A stretch of 64,000 nucleotides of DNA from NCBI GenBank assembly GCA_000824825.2, contig LM655199.1:62001-126000 (forward strand), written 5' to 3'. Below the pieces are notes generated by a model. That model saw only the letters and a list, made by a program, of their open reading frames with translations, had not been told where the DNA came from and ran no database searches. This DNA comes from Mesorhizobium sp. ORS 3324 (GTDB taxonomy: Bacteria > Pseudomonadota > Alphaproteobacteria > Rhizobiales > Rhizobiaceae). Of this stretch, positions 1-8,196 are shown piece by piece; within the stretch, counting starts at the first letter, position 1; every line of letters starts with the position of its first letter. A program made the position numbers and the translations under genes.

Positions 1-530
1 GTGCGCCGCAGCTTGGCGCGGGCGCCGCGTTGGGGACCATCGCAACAGCAGCTGGTGCATCGCTTGTCGCCGGGGGCGCGGCGCTTGCCGGCGCGCGCAT
101 GGCAACTGGCGGTGGGCTCGCCGCCATCCGAGCTGGCACGACCATGGGTTCAGCAGCTTCCACTGCATGGCAGTTGGGACATGCAACCTCACCTGACACC
201 GGCCTGGCCGGTGTGGCTGCTGGAATGCAGGGCGTAGCGGGTGCCGCCAGCGGCGCGGCGATGCGAGCAGCACGATCTGCCGCGGGAGGGTTCGGTCGCA
301 GCGCCGATGCCGGGCGCGAAGCCGCTTGGACTGCGACCGGCGGTACGCCGACTGCGTCAATGACCGAAGGTCCAGCCGGTACGGTCCCTAATACCGCGCC
401 CAATTGGGCAAGGCGGTTGCGTTCCGAACAGACCGCTCGTGCTCATCGCCACGCCGCGGTGCAGGCCGTCCGTGACGGCGACAGGCCGGGCGGCAGCGCC
501 AATCCATCTCTCAGCGACAAGGATGACTAG
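1..530 (+). CDS. trbL: TrbL conjugal transfer protein, C-terminal part (5' end outside window)
   Basis: The reading frame is open from base 3 and ends at a TAG immediately before the trbF ATG. The visible 175 or so residues are the Ala/Gly/Thr-rich, low-complexity tail typical of TrbL, the VirB6-like polytopic inner-membrane component of the P-type conjugation channel. No membrane segments of the conserved N-terminal part are in the window. The assignment rests on this composition and on the conserved trbL-trbF-trbG-trbI order downstream. The stop codon abuts the next start with no gap, so translation is probably coupled. The gene is truncated only by the window edge. Confidence 0.8.
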   Translation, partial: APQLGAGAALGTIATAAGASLVAGGAALAGARMATGGGLAAIRAGTTMGSAASTAWQLGHATSPDTGLAGVAAGMQGVAGAASGAAMRAARSAAGGFGRSADAGREAAWTATGGTPTASMTEGPAGTVPNTAPNWARRLRSEQTARAHRHAAVQAVRDGDRPGGSANPSLSDKDD

Positions 531-1262
531 ATGCTCTTCAAACGACCCGCGCAACGTTACGGCAGAACGCCCGAGCCGGTGACGCCGTATCAAAAAGCCG
601 CCCAGCTCTGGGATGAACGCATCGGCTCATCTCGTGTGCAGGCACGCAACTGGCGGCTCATGGCCCTTGGCTGCCTGGCTTTGGCGACCGGGCTCTCCGG
701 CGGACTTCTTTGGCAGTCGATGCAAAGTCGCGTCGTGCCTTACGTCGTCGAGGTTGATCGCTTCGGCGAGGCGCGCGCTATTGCGTCGGCAATTCGGGGC
801 TATGAGCCCTCCGATGCCCAGATTGCCTGGCATCTCGGCCGTTTTATTCAGAATGTCCGTTCTGTCTCAACCGATCCGGTGTTGGTGCGGCAGAACTGGC
901 TGGCGGCATACGACTTTGCCACTGACCGCGCGGCACTCTTTCTCAACGAGTACGCCAAAGCTAACGACCCCTTCGGTCAGATCGGCACGCGCAGCGTCTC
1001 GGTGCAGGTGACCAGCGTGGTCAGAGCCTCCGATAGCTCGTTCCAGGTCAAATGGACCGAGCAGGTTTTTGAGCGCGGCAGCCTGGCCAGCACGACGCGC
1101 TGGACCGGGATCCTCACCATCGTGATCCGCCCGCCAAGCAATACCGATCAACTGCGCAACAATCCGCTCGGCGTTTTCATCAATGCCATCGACTGGTCGC
1201 GCGAGCTCGATAGCGCCACGCCCACATCCGTTTCCCCGAAGGAGCCCGAAAATGACAAATAG
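531..1262 (+). CDS. trbF: TrbF, VirB8-like conjugal transfer protein
   Basis: A 243-residue protein of usual TrbF length. It has a short cytoplasmic N-terminus, one transmembrane helix at about residues 43-61, and a periplasmic VirB8-like domain containing the motif VVPYVVEVDRFGEA just after the membrane. VirB8/TrbF proteins link the inner-membrane channel to the outer-membrane core of the type IV secretion apparatus. The start follows the trbL stop directly and the end overlaps trbG by 11 bases. This tight packing indicates one polycistronic transfer (trb) operon. No frameshift is visible, so the end of the operon appears intact. Confidence 0.93.
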   Translation: MLFKRPAQRYGRTPEPVTPYQKAAQLWDERIGSSRVQARNWRLMALGCLALATGLSGGLLWQSMQSRVVPYVVEVDRFGEARAIASAIRGYEPSDAQIAWHLGRFIQNVRSVSTDPVLVRQNWLAAYDFATDRAALFLNEYAKANDPFGQIGTRSVSVQVTSVVRASDSSFQVKWTEQVFERGSLASTTRWTGILTIVIRPPSNTDQLRNNPLGVFINAIDWSRELDSATPTSVSPKEPENDK

Positions 1263-2280
1263 AGACCCATCGCTGCGTGCCGCGCTGATCCTGTCAGCGT
1301 CGGCAGCCGTCCTTTCGGCTTGCGCATCGAAGCCGGTGACGCCACCTGAGATTTCCTATGATGCTGCCGACTTCAAAGCAGCGGCAATCGAGAAGCCGCC
1401 GGAGAAGCCGGTCAGGATCGTCGAGGTGCCAAAGCCGCTGCCTTTGCCGGGCCAGCTGCAGCCCGACCCAGGCAAAGTCGTCGAGGACAAGCGCACCCCT
1501 CAAGAACGTGTCGCGGACGCCAACAAGGCGGCGACACAGCAGCCCACCAAATACGGCTATGTCAATGCGGTCCAGGTCTATCCCTTTGCCGATGGCGCGC
1601 TCTATCAGCTTTATGCCGCGCCCGAGCGCGTCACCGATATCGCTCTGCAGCCAGGTGAGAAGCTGACGTCTGTGTCGGCGGGCGATACAGTGCGTTGGGT
1701 CATTGGCGATACAGTGAGCGGCACTGGTGACAACCAGCGCACGCATGTGCTGGTAAAACCCTTCGCGCCGGGGATCAGCACCAATCTGGTGATCACCACG
1801 GAACGGCGGACCTATCACCTGCAGCTTCAAAGCACTGAGAAGACCGCCATGGCGGCGATCTCCTGGACGTACAGTGAAGACCAGATCATCGCGCTGCGCC
1901 AGCGCAACGCTCAAGTTGAGGCCTCCATGCCCGTGGCGTCGAATGTCGCGCTCGAGAATATTCGCTTCCGCTATTCGATCACGGGCGACACGCCGCCATG
2001 GAGGCCGACGCGTGCCTTCGACGACGGCAGCAAGGTCTACATCGAATTCCCGCGTCGCATCGATCAGGGCGAGGCGCCTCCGCTCTTCGTCGTCGGTGCT
2101 GATGGTAACAGCCAACTCGTCAACTACCGCATGCGCGGCAACTATTACATCGTCGATCGTCTCTTCGCCGCTGCCGAACTGCGCTTGGGCGCCAAGCAGC
2201 AGCAGGTGGTGCGCATTACAAGGACCGACGCCCGACAACCGCCGCGGCGGATCTCGCTGTTTTCTCGTTTCGGCAGGTGA
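1252..2280 (+). CDS. trbG: TrbG, VirB9-like conjugal transfer lipoprotein
   Basis: 342 residues from the ATG at 1252; the frame is open further upstream, but that would overlap trbF by 80 bases. The chosen start gives a clean lipoprotein signal: a hydrophobic stretch followed by lipobox L21-S-A-C24. TrbG/VirB9 proteins form the outer-membrane core complex with VirB7 and VirB10 homologues. The C-terminal half carries the VirB9-type beta-sandwich, seen in strings such as YSITGDTPPWRPTRAFDDG and TRTDAR near the end. The gene overlaps trbF by 11 bases and nearly abuts trbI, consistent with co-translation. Confidence 0.93.
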   Translation: MTNRDPSLRAALILSASAAVLSACASKPVTPPEISYDAADFKAAAIEKPPEKPVRIVEVPKPLPLPGQLQPDPGKVVEDKRTPQERVADANKAATQQPTKYGYVNAVQVYPFADGALYQLYAAPERVTDIALQPGEKLTSVSAGDTVRWVIGDTVSGTGDNQRTHVLVKPFAPGISTNLVITTERRTYHLQLQSTEKTAMAAISWTYSEDQIIALRQRNAQVEASMPVASNVALENIRFRYSITGDTPPWRPTRAFDDGSKVYIEFPRRIDQGEAPPLFVVGADGNSQLVNYRMRGNYYIVDRLFAAAELRLGAKQQQVVRITRTDARQPPRRISLFSRFGR

Positions 2281-2291
2281 GGGGATCGCTC

Positions 2292-3506
2292 ATGACTGAC
2301 ACGTCCCATTCCGCCGCTCCCCCGAAGCTTGATCCCGAGCAGCTGCAGTTGCGCGCTTCGCCTCGCCGTGCTGTGCGGTTCAGGCGCGGCGTGATCGTCG
2401 CGATCGCAGCAGTCGGATCTGGTGTGATATTCGGCGTCACCATGGTCGCGCTGAGGGGCCCAGCTCTGCGCATCCAAGACTTGACGGAAGATCGCTATAA
2501 CACCGAGCGCAAGCCGACAGCCGAGGGACTAGATAGCCTGCCCAAGGACTATTCCGCGATCAAGCCAAAGGCCCCAGTGCTTGGACCGCCGCTACCGGGC
2601 GACCTTGGCCGGCCCATCCTTGAGCGGCAGCGCCAGCTCGGCATCGCGCCGGGGCAGCAGGTTTCCGCGGAGGAGCAACGGCTCGCCCAGCAGGCAATTT
2701 CGGCGCGCGAGTCGCAAGTCATGTTCCGGATCGACAATCGACCGAAGCAGACCGATGGCCCGGACAACGGGCAAGCCCGCCAGCAGCCATTTGAGGTGCT
2801 TCCTCAAGCCGGTGCCGCCGCCACGTCAGCTTCCGTTGCACCAGCCGAAGGCGATCAGAACAACCAACAGCGGAAGCTCGATTTCATCAGCCAACGGAGT
2901 ACGGGCGGGATCTACAATCCGCATGCGCTGCAGACGCCCGCATCACCCTATCAACTGATGGCCGGCAGCGTGATCGCTGCAAGTCTCATCACCGGCATCA
3001 ACTCCGATTTGCCCGGTCTGGTCGTTGCGCAGGTCACTGAGAATGTGCACGACACTGTCACCGGCAGCACCTTGCTCATCCCGCAGGGATCGCGCCTGAT
3101 CGGCACCTATGACAGCGTCGTCGCCTTTGGACAGAAGCGCGCGCTGCTGGTCTGGCAGCGAATAATCCTGCCCGATGGTTCCTCGATCGAAATCGACAAT
3201 CTGCCGGCGACGGACACTGCCGGCTATGCGGGGCTCGAGGACAAGGTGGATTTCCATGTTTGGCAGTTGATCAAGGGCGTTGCGATGGCCACATTGCTAG
3301 GGGTCGGCACCGAGTTGAGCTTCGGGGAAAACGAAAGCGACCTCGTCAAGGCGATCCGAGAATCCACTCAACAGAACGTCAGCCAAGCCGGCCAACGCAT
3401 CACCGAAAAGAACCTGAATATTCAGCCCACCATCACCGTCCGCCCGGGTTGGCCGCTACGGGTGATTTTGTACAAAGACGTCTTGCTCCGGCCGTACACG
3501 GGTTGA
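2292..3506 (+). CDS. trbI: TrbI, VirB10-like conjugal transfer protein
   Basis: 404 residues from the ATG at 2292, which has a purine-rich GAGGGG ribosome site about 7 bases upstream. An in-frame GTG at 2277 would overlap trbG and is less likely. It has a cytoplasmic N-terminus, one transmembrane helix at about 33-55, a Pro/Gln-rich linker and a C-terminal VirB10/TrbI beta-barrel domain (TASPYQLMAGSVIAASLITG-type motif near residue 215). VirB10 proteins span both membranes and gate the channel. It closes the conserved trb gene order and is followed after 12 bases by the DUF2274 gene. Confidence 0.93.
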   Translation: MTDTSHSAAPPKLDPEQLQLRASPRRAVRFRRGVIVAIAAVGSGVIFGVTMVALRGPALRIQDLTEDRYNTERKPTAEGLDSLPKDYSAIKPKAPVLGPPLPGDLGRPILERQRQLGIAPGQQVSAEEQRLAQQAISARESQVMFRIDNRPKQTDGPDNGQARQQPFEVLPQAGAAATSASVAPAEGDQNNQQRKLDFISQRSTGGIYNPHALQTPASPYQLMAGSVIAASLITGINSDLPGLVVAQVTENVHDTVTGSTLLIPQGSRLIGTYDSVVAFGQKRALLVWQRIILPDGSSIEIDNLPATDTAGYAGLEDKVDFHVWQLIKGVAMATLLGVGTELSFGENESDLVKAIRESTQQNVSQAGQRITEKNLNIQPTITVRPGWPLRVILYKDVLLRPYTG

Positions 3507-3518
3507 AGAGGAATAATC

Positions 3519-3791
3519 ATGGCCAGCCTAAAACTAGGAAAGCTTCCCGACCGGACACCTGCGAAGATCACCATCACTGTCAGTGCGGCTTTGAGCCAAG
3601 CTCTCAACGACTATGCCGCACTATATCGTCAAACCTACGGCGAGTCTGAAACGGTGGCCGAGCTCATCCCGTTCATGTTGGCAGGGTTTCTGGAAGGTGA
3701 CCGAGCATTTGCCAAAGCCAGAAAGGATGGCCTTCCCGTAGCGCGCATGTCGGAGAGATCGCGACGCCTGCCTGGGTCAGGTTCCGAGTAG
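3519..3791 (+). CDS. DUF2274 family small protein, last gene of the trb operon
   Basis: A 90-residue soluble protein with no signal peptide. It matches the small DUF2274 proteins typically found directly after trbI in alphaproteobacterial transfer operons. The motif ITVSAALSQALNDYAALY followed by ELIPFMLAGFLEGDRAF resembles a ribbon-helix-helix or helical DNA-binding fold, but its function is not established. An AAGAGGAAT ribosome site precedes the ATG. It sits 12 bases after trbI and is probably cotranscribed. No gene follows for about 2 kb. Confidence 0.85.
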   Translation: MASLKLGKLPDRTPAKITITVSAALSQALNDYAALYRQTYGESETVAELIPFMLAGFLEGDRAFAKARKDGLPVARMSERSRRLPGSGSE

Positions 3792-4686
3792 CTTGGTCAA
3801 GCCGGACCCAGTGCGCGCCACCCAATCTGCCGGTTCTCCAGCCACCCCCAATCCATCGCTCGGTAGCTAGAACGTGGGCTGCCGGCGCCGAGCGATTCGT
3901 GCGTACCAAACCTTCCAACTGCACGAGCGTAAGAAATCAGTCGCACAAGATCTCGCCAGCCTCAAGCGCGGTGAATGCGGTCCTTTGAAGCCACTCACGC
4001 TTCTGTGCCAAGATGTATTGGCATATTGCGATCGGATTCGTTAAATCAATGAAAAGGTGCAGTTGATCCGCTTGCAACCAGGCCTCTAGGGAGAGGGAAA
4101 CACGTAGCCTGCAGATTGTCGAACGTTGACCGGAATCGTCCCAGAAACCAATTCGTTATTAGCCGAGCTCGAACATTATTTGCCGTGGCGGCCTATTTGG
4201 TCATCCGGCATGGCGACACCTATGCGCCCGCCTAAGCGCCTTGAAAGCGAGGTAGAGCAAACGAGGCGGCGGCTCGGAGATCGCGAACGCGCGCAGCGCG
4301 TACGTGCCGCGCTGACCCAAAGTGGCGTTATAAGCGTCGGACCTGCGTGACGCCGTTACTCGGAATGAGTGGTTGTGAAGAGTTGAGGACGAATTGAAAA
4401 GCGCGTCGCATGACCAGTCGAGAGAGAGCGGCCAAGAGCATCGACGAGCCAATGCGGAGCTTTGGTGATCGAGACGATCAACCGAGCGCTGCGCATGCTG
4501 CCTAGCCTTCCCGTCTGCCCATTTCCGATGCGACCTCTCGCCCGCTCTACCTCGTTTCCGAGCAAGAGCGGAGATCACTCTTGGCGATCGCGGGGGGCTC
4601 CACGTTGGAATTCGCCAGGCGGCCGCTCGTAAATGATGTGCCTAAAAGCGTGCATGCCGCGACTGCCACCACATTGTTGCAATCTT
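3792..4686. other. Gene-poor stretch after the trb operon
   Basis: About 900 bases with no convincing gene on either strand. The largest frames (4126-4350 plus; 4201-4578 minus) have no recognisable motif, no ribosome site and irregular codon use. The density of small in-frame interruptions and the drop in GC compared with the trb genes suggest eroded DNA, but no parent gene could be identified. Confidence 0.5.
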
Positions 4687-4740
4687 TTCAACAGTGTAAA
4701 AACTTGACGGTATTTTCGACGGTATTTTGTAATTGTTGAA
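4687..4740. repeat. Tandem 12-bp repeat inside a 7-bp inverted repeat
   Basis: Two adjacent copies of GACGGTATTTTS lie at 4706-4717 and 4718-4729. They are bracketed by TTCAACA at 4687-4693 and its exact complement TGTTGAA at 4734-4740. The segment is AT-rich against a GC-rich background. Short tandem repeats of this sort can be protein-binding iterons or transposon-end binding sites. Nothing nearby proves either role. Confidence 0.4.
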
Positions 4741-4963
4741 GGACTTATATAAATATAACAGATACATATGAGTTCTATTGACGATCGAGTGGGAATAATT
4801 CGGGCCTATCCGAACGCCGCCGAAATTGCGCTAACGTTCGATCTAAGTCGCTGAAATCAAAATAGTTTTGGCCGACAACCTTCGCCGGCTATCGGCGTGC
4901 GTCGTTTGGCGCTGCCGTACTGGTTGCCGGACCTCCGCCGTATTGCCACAATGAATTTTTGAC
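4741..4963. other. AT-rich interval with a possible 28-codon reading frame
   Basis: An AT-rich run around 4741-4770 could hold a promoter. An ATG at 4768 opens a 28-codon frame ending at 4854 (begins MSSIDDRVGIIRAYPNAAEI). No clear ribosome site precedes it and no family was recognised, so it is more likely the start of a lost gene than a functional peptide. Confidence 0.25.
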
Positions 4964-5004
4964 AGTACCGTCACGTCATCAAGGGCTTATGACGGTACTT
5001 TTTT
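4964..5004 (+). terminator. Rho-independent terminator-like hairpin
   Basis: A perfect 10-bp stem, AGTACCGTCA (4964-4973) with TGACGGTACT (4990-4999), and a 16-base loop, followed at once by TTTTT (5000-5004). This is the canonical layout of an intrinsic terminator reading left to right. It may end a transcript from the lost gene upstream. It could also be the folded end of a degraded mobile element. Confidence 0.55.
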
Positions 5005-5058
5005 CAGACTAAATGACTGAAAATTAGCGGAAATTTCTCTCATCGATCCTCCAGCTCC

Positions 5059-5175
5059 GTCGCGCCGGTTGCTCCAGTCGCGCCGGTGGCTCCGGTCGAG
5101 CCAGTGGCTCCGGTCGAGCGTGTCGCGCCGGTCGCGCCGGTTGCTCCGGTTGCTCCGGTCGAGCCAGTCGCTCCG
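5059..5175. repeat. Thirteen tandem copies of a 9-bp unit
   Basis: Bases 5059-5175 are 13 head-to-tail 9-mers of the form GTSGMKCCR, for example GTCGCGCCG, GTTGCTCCG and GTCGAGCCA, with no spacing. Read rightward in one frame the unit gives Val-Ala-Pro or Val-Glu-Pro. Read leftward it gives Gly-Ala-Thr or Gly-Ser-Thr, a collagen-like Gly-X-Y triplet. No complete gene with a credible start encloses it on either strand, so it is probably the low-complexity part of a lost gene. Confidence 0.8.
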
Positions 5176-5195
5176 ATTCCGGTGGGCGTCAAATG

Positions 5196-5543
5196 ATCCT
5201 GGGGAGATTGGCTTCGAAATGGCCGATCTTCTGCCGTCGCTGGCGCGGCACTGTCCACCCGCAGCCATTATCGACAAGCACATCTACTCGCCTTGGTTGC
5301 TCACGAGCTACTGACGGAGAGGAAAACTGACACGTTGGTGATCACCGGCGGCGAGACGACGTATGTGTGCCCGCCACCGTGCTAGGAGCCATCGACTTCG
5401 GTTTCCGTGTGGTGCTGGTAACCGACGCGGTGTGTAGCTCGTCCAACGCCACCCATGATGCACTACTGACGGTCTATCACCAGCGGTTTGCACAGCAGCT
5501 CGAAACGGTAGAAATGGAGACGATCCTGGCAAGGTGGACTTGA
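5196..5543 (+). pseudogene. Isochorismatase-family cysteine hydrolase, frameshifted C-terminal remnant
   Basis: Three consecutive frames read as the second half of an isochorismatase-fold hydrolase. The first part (from 5196) gives [18 protein letters not shown] and [11 protein letters not shown] shift near 5290 leads to HELLTERKTDTLVITGGET. A second shift near 5357 restores DVCVPATVLGAIDFGF and continues to a TGA at 5541-5543. The GGETDVCV motif normally carries the catalytic cysteine of this family, which is preserved here. The N-terminal half, with the catalytic Asp and Lys, is absent. At least two frameshifts make it inactive. The 9-bp repeat lies directly upstream, where the N-terminal half should be. 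Confidence 0.8.
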
Positions 5544-5916
5544 TGCAAGAGTCGAGGTTCCGCCTGCCGGGCTCATTGCGAAACACTTGGACAGGTCAGT
5601 GCTTCATCACTGATTTTTCTCTCAAATCCTCCAGGTTTTATTTCGTTCTTCTGACGGTCATGGTCTTTTTACACTTTGCTTTTTCCACTGACGTGATCTC
5701 CTATGCTATGTTCGTCGCCGCTCCCTTTGGATCGTGCGCGCGTTAACGTTGGCCGCTAGTGTCCTCGAACGGACGACGAGGCGCGGGGATCCGCTGGCTG
5801 TGGGCGGTCTAAGCACTGCGCCCGGCCGGGTTTTCCGGAACAGGAGAGCCCTTTCCGAGTTAATATTCTGATCAACAGTGGATGCACGGGCGCGCAAACA
5901 GAGAAAGAAAAGTCCC
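5544..5916. other. Intergenic stretch before the DUF3309 gene
   Basis: About 370 bases with no gene recognised. A 10-bp palindrome CCCGGCCGGG followed by TTTT lies near 5821-5834 and might act as a weak hairpin. The segment just upstream of 5917 must carry the promoter of the DUF3309 gene, but no clear -35/-10 pair could be assigned. Confidence 0.4.
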
Positions 5917-6081
5917 ATGAGTCTCGGCGCAATTTTGATAGTTATACTGATACTTCTATTGATTGGCGGCTTCAGTGGCCTCGGTGGTAGTCCCTTTTAC
6001 GGCACCGGCTATTATGGGGGCGGTGGCTTGGGATTGGTGTTGCTGATCATCATTATCCTGGTTTTCCTCGGTCGCCTGTAG
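5917..6081 (+). CDS. DUF3309 family small membrane protein
   Basis: A 54-residue protein with two hydrophobic helices (about residues 2-19 and 34-52) separated by a Gly/Tyr-rich loop containing FYGTGYYGGGGLG. This is the layout of the DUF3309 family, small inner-membrane proteins common in Rhizobiales and of unknown function. The ATG at 5917 is preferred because GAGAAAGAAAAG lies just upstream and family members begin MSLG. A GTG 39 bases upstream would add a charged, unrelated leader. The gene is intact although its surroundings are eroded. Confidence 0.85.
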   Translation: MSLGAILIVILILLLIGGFSGLGGSPFYGTGYYGGGGLGLVLLIIIILVFLGRL

Positions 6082-6607
6082 CGCGAATTGGGCGAACCCG
6101 GACCCGGACGGGTTCACGCGACGTGTTTTGGATCTGTAGTCCAATCGGGTCACGCCGCGGGCGCTTAGTGGCACGGGGCTGGCGAGCGCGCGTGCGGTGA
6201 GGTAGGGATTGCGAACAGCAGGTCGTTTCCGGCTTTGCGAGCGTGCCGTCGGCGACCTGGCGATCGTGCGCGGTCGGGTGGCCACAGTTGAGGCCGCCGA
6301 GCAGACCGGAAGCGCTGAACTGTAGATCGGAACCGATTCTCAGCATTACGAAATTTATGCAGATCGGCTAGCGCGAGGCATTTTGGGAACTTGTCGGGCG
6401 TGTTGCTCTTGGTTCGTAGTGACCGCAGGGGCTCTCTTCTACAATGAGGTGCTGCCTGCGGAGGCCGGCATTTCGGCACGGCCGAAAACTCTCGAGGAGC
6501 TGATCGAGCGGGCCAAGAAGTTACCTTTACGTCGAAGTCGGGCAAGCCAGTCGTCGGCACGACCTGGCAAGCGATCTCGCAGTCTCTCCGGTCATGTTCA
6601 CATGTTC
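6082..6607. other. Gene-poor stretch after the DUF3309 gene
   Basis: No intact gene was recognised. A 7-bp stem (GAACCCG 6094-6100 with CGGGTTC 6109-6115) just after the DUF3309 stop could be a weak terminator, but it has no T run. Around 6487-6525 one frame reads PKTLEELIERAKKLPL, which resembles the start of small hypothetical rhizobial proteins but is not continued as an intact gene. Confidence 0.4.
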
Positions 6608-6716
6608 GAGGTGACCGAAGCGGGGCCACCGCTCTGGCTGTGCGGGCACTGGCACGACAGCCGCGACTATCGGTTCGGAAACACTCAGGTGGTCTGCAAT
6701 CCCCGTTGGTATGGCG
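6608..6716 (+). pseudogene. Metallophosphoesterase C-terminal remnant
   Basis: This segment reads EVTEAGPPLWLCGHWHDSRD and then YRFGNTQVVCNPRWYG. That corresponds to the last metal-binding motif (GHxH) and the following VVCNPRGY signature of calcineurin-like metallophosphoesterases. The upstream metal-binding motifs are missing and no start is present, so only a fragment of about 36 codons survives. It lies in the same eroded interval as the isochorismatase remnant. Confidence 0.65.
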
Positions 6717-6879
6717 CCGCATGCCTGCGGCGTCGATGTACACTTTGGTGAGCGTCAAACAGGAACTCGTCATTCCGTCGTCGCAGGCCTAAAGGCGGGC
6801 GAGCAGCCGACCGTTCGCGAGATCAAGGCCCTGGTTTCGGATGAAACTCAGCCAAGGCCGAGTAACAGACGGTGGCGGG

Positions 6880-7128
6880 TCAGTTTGAAATTTCAGAGAT
6901 AACGACCGGCGTTCCGAATTCAATTCTGATCTGCATGATCTGACTGCCATCGATGTCGCGGACTGTGCACACTAGGTCGCGGTATCTAGTGGGGGACGGC
7001 CCGGTCACTAGTTTACGAACCATTTCGAGCGCCCTTTCCTTGGCCGTCTCAGTGCCCGGAAGGAGGGCTCCGCGTGCATCGTGATAAACATCTCCGGTAT
7101 CGGAGATATCGAAGAAAAAATGAGGCAT
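6880..7128 (-). CDS. DUF6894-like small protein
   Basis: An 82-residue protein starting MPHFFFDISDTGDVYHDARG, the pattern of the short DUF6894-type proteins that are abundant in Rhizobiales (MPxYFF at the start, D-x-G-x-x-L/A turn, then an alpha helix with ETAKERALEMVRKLV). Function is unknown. Length and reading frame look intact. No ribosome site stronger than a weak purine run is seen. It stands alone between remnants and is transcribed leftward. Confidence 0.75.
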   Translation of the reverse strand: MPHFFFDISDTGDVYHDARGALLPGTETAKERALEMVRKLVTGPSPTRYRDLVCTVRDIDGSQIMQIRIEFGTPVVISEISN

Positions 7129-7444
7129 GGGTCGGTTATAACCGCAGAACGCGGAAAGGTTCAGTTAATTTATGAACTACGCTAGCTTTTAGACCCGCGC
7201 ACCAACGCGGTTCAGCCTACTTGTCGCCTGAGGGCCGGTCGCTCAGGTCGACGAGCAGACGCCTGCAGGATTAGCTTGTATCCACCACGATACGACCTTG
7301 CGGGACAGACAGGATTGCCGCTTTCGTGACTGCGGCTTGGAGATCACCGAAGGAATTTCATCCACGACAGCCGGGAGACGCTGAGGCACTGACGGCTCGT
7401 AAGTATCGCTCGCCCGAGCCGTTCCGGACCGAGCCGCAAAGCGC
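7129..7444. other. Gene-free interval upstream of the Tn3 remnant
   Basis: About 315 bases. Bases next to 7129 should contain the promoter of the leftward DUF6894 gene. The right part may be unrecognisable sequence of the transposase remnant that becomes readable at about 7445. No gene is supported. Confidence 0.4.
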
Positions 7445-7612
7445 GGCGACATCAATCTGCATTACGGCAGCGAACCCGGCTCAAAGTTCTACAGCCACCC
7501 TTTTCGATCAGTACGGCTACTTCAGCATCCTGCCGATCAGCCCGACCGAAAGCGAGGCTGGCTATATGCTCGATGGATTATTCAATCCGCACACGTCCTC
7601 GACATCCAGGAA
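7445..7612 (+). pseudogene. Tn3-family transposase remnant, frameshifted
   Basis: Bases 7445-7501 read GDINLHYGSEPGSKFYSHP and bases 7506-7583, in another frame, read DQYGYFSILPISPTESEAGY then MLDGLF. LDIQE follows at 7598 in the first frame. Together these match the conserved DDE-catalytic region of Tn3-family transposases (GDxNxRYGSEPG, SDQYGxF, YVLDGLL, LDIxEH). At least two frameshifts are present and more than 90 percent of a transposase of about 1000 residues is missing. The remnant marks an old transposition or recombination event beside the truncated dehydrogenase gene. Confidence 0.75.
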
Positions 7613-7694
7613 TGCCCGGCGCCGGCGACGCGTTCTACCATCTGGCCTGCGAGGCCGGACTGGCAGTTATCGCGTCGAAATGGCTGGACAGGGT

Positions 7695-8009
7695 CTACCG
7701 CAGCGGCTCGACGATGAACTGGCGCAATGGCTTCTCGCAAAGCACCGCCTTGCCAGCAGTGATTGCTGCCAATGTCAACGGCACATGCGTGTCAGTCGGC
7801 GTTCCGACAATGACGGCATCGATGTCGGAACGGGAAAGCTGAGACTGGGGATCGGTGCTCCACTCGCAGCCGAGCTTCTGCGCGAGAGTTTCCGCCGCTT
7901 TTGCGATCGTATCGGCGACCGACACCAGTCGCGCAAGCGGGCTGGCCGTAACATTTGCCGCATGGATCTGTCCGATCCTTCCGGTACTCAGAACTGCCAC
8001 GTTCAGCAT
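7695..8009 (-). pseudogene. iolG: Truncated inositol 2-dehydrogenase-like gene (Gfo/Idh/MocA family)
   Basis: From the ATG at 8009 the leftward frame gives an N-terminal Rossmann domain: [20 protein letters not shown] at residues 1-20, a PTDTHV motif, and the family signature CEKPL at about residue 95. After CEKPL the sequence becomes unrelated (RQFIVEPLR) and stops at 7695. It covers 104 residues where about 330 are expected, so the catalytic C-terminal domain is gone. In [10 protein letters not shown] the canonical GxGxxG is altered (STGRIG). The break lies next to the Tn3 remnant, so truncation by insertion or deletion is likely. IolG is the best match, but other MocA-family dehydrogenases cannot be excluded. 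Confidence 0.75.
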
Positions 8010-8196
8010 GATCTTTCCCGTTCCTTTTTTCGTCGGTTTACCGTCACCACGCTTGGATTTTGGCGCTCGCGGGTTGTCGATCGGTAAGCGCAGCTCGATC
8101 GCGCCGCCGGGGTCGCTTTCGAGAGGCGCAAGGTTGCGAACGCGAGGTCCGGGGGCTATGCCGGACTTGACGTTCCCTGACGAGAAGGCAGAGTCG

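Noticed and set aside
5040-5258. 72-residue collagen-like (Gly-Ala-Thr) protein on the minus strand
   Set aside because: Its first half is the complement of the isochorismatase remnant and it has no ribosome site. The Gly-X-Y pattern follows automatically from the 9-bp repeat.
5821-5834. CCCGGCCGGG plus TTTT as a terminator
   Set aside because: The palindrome has no loop and only four T residues; a stable hairpin of useful length cannot form.
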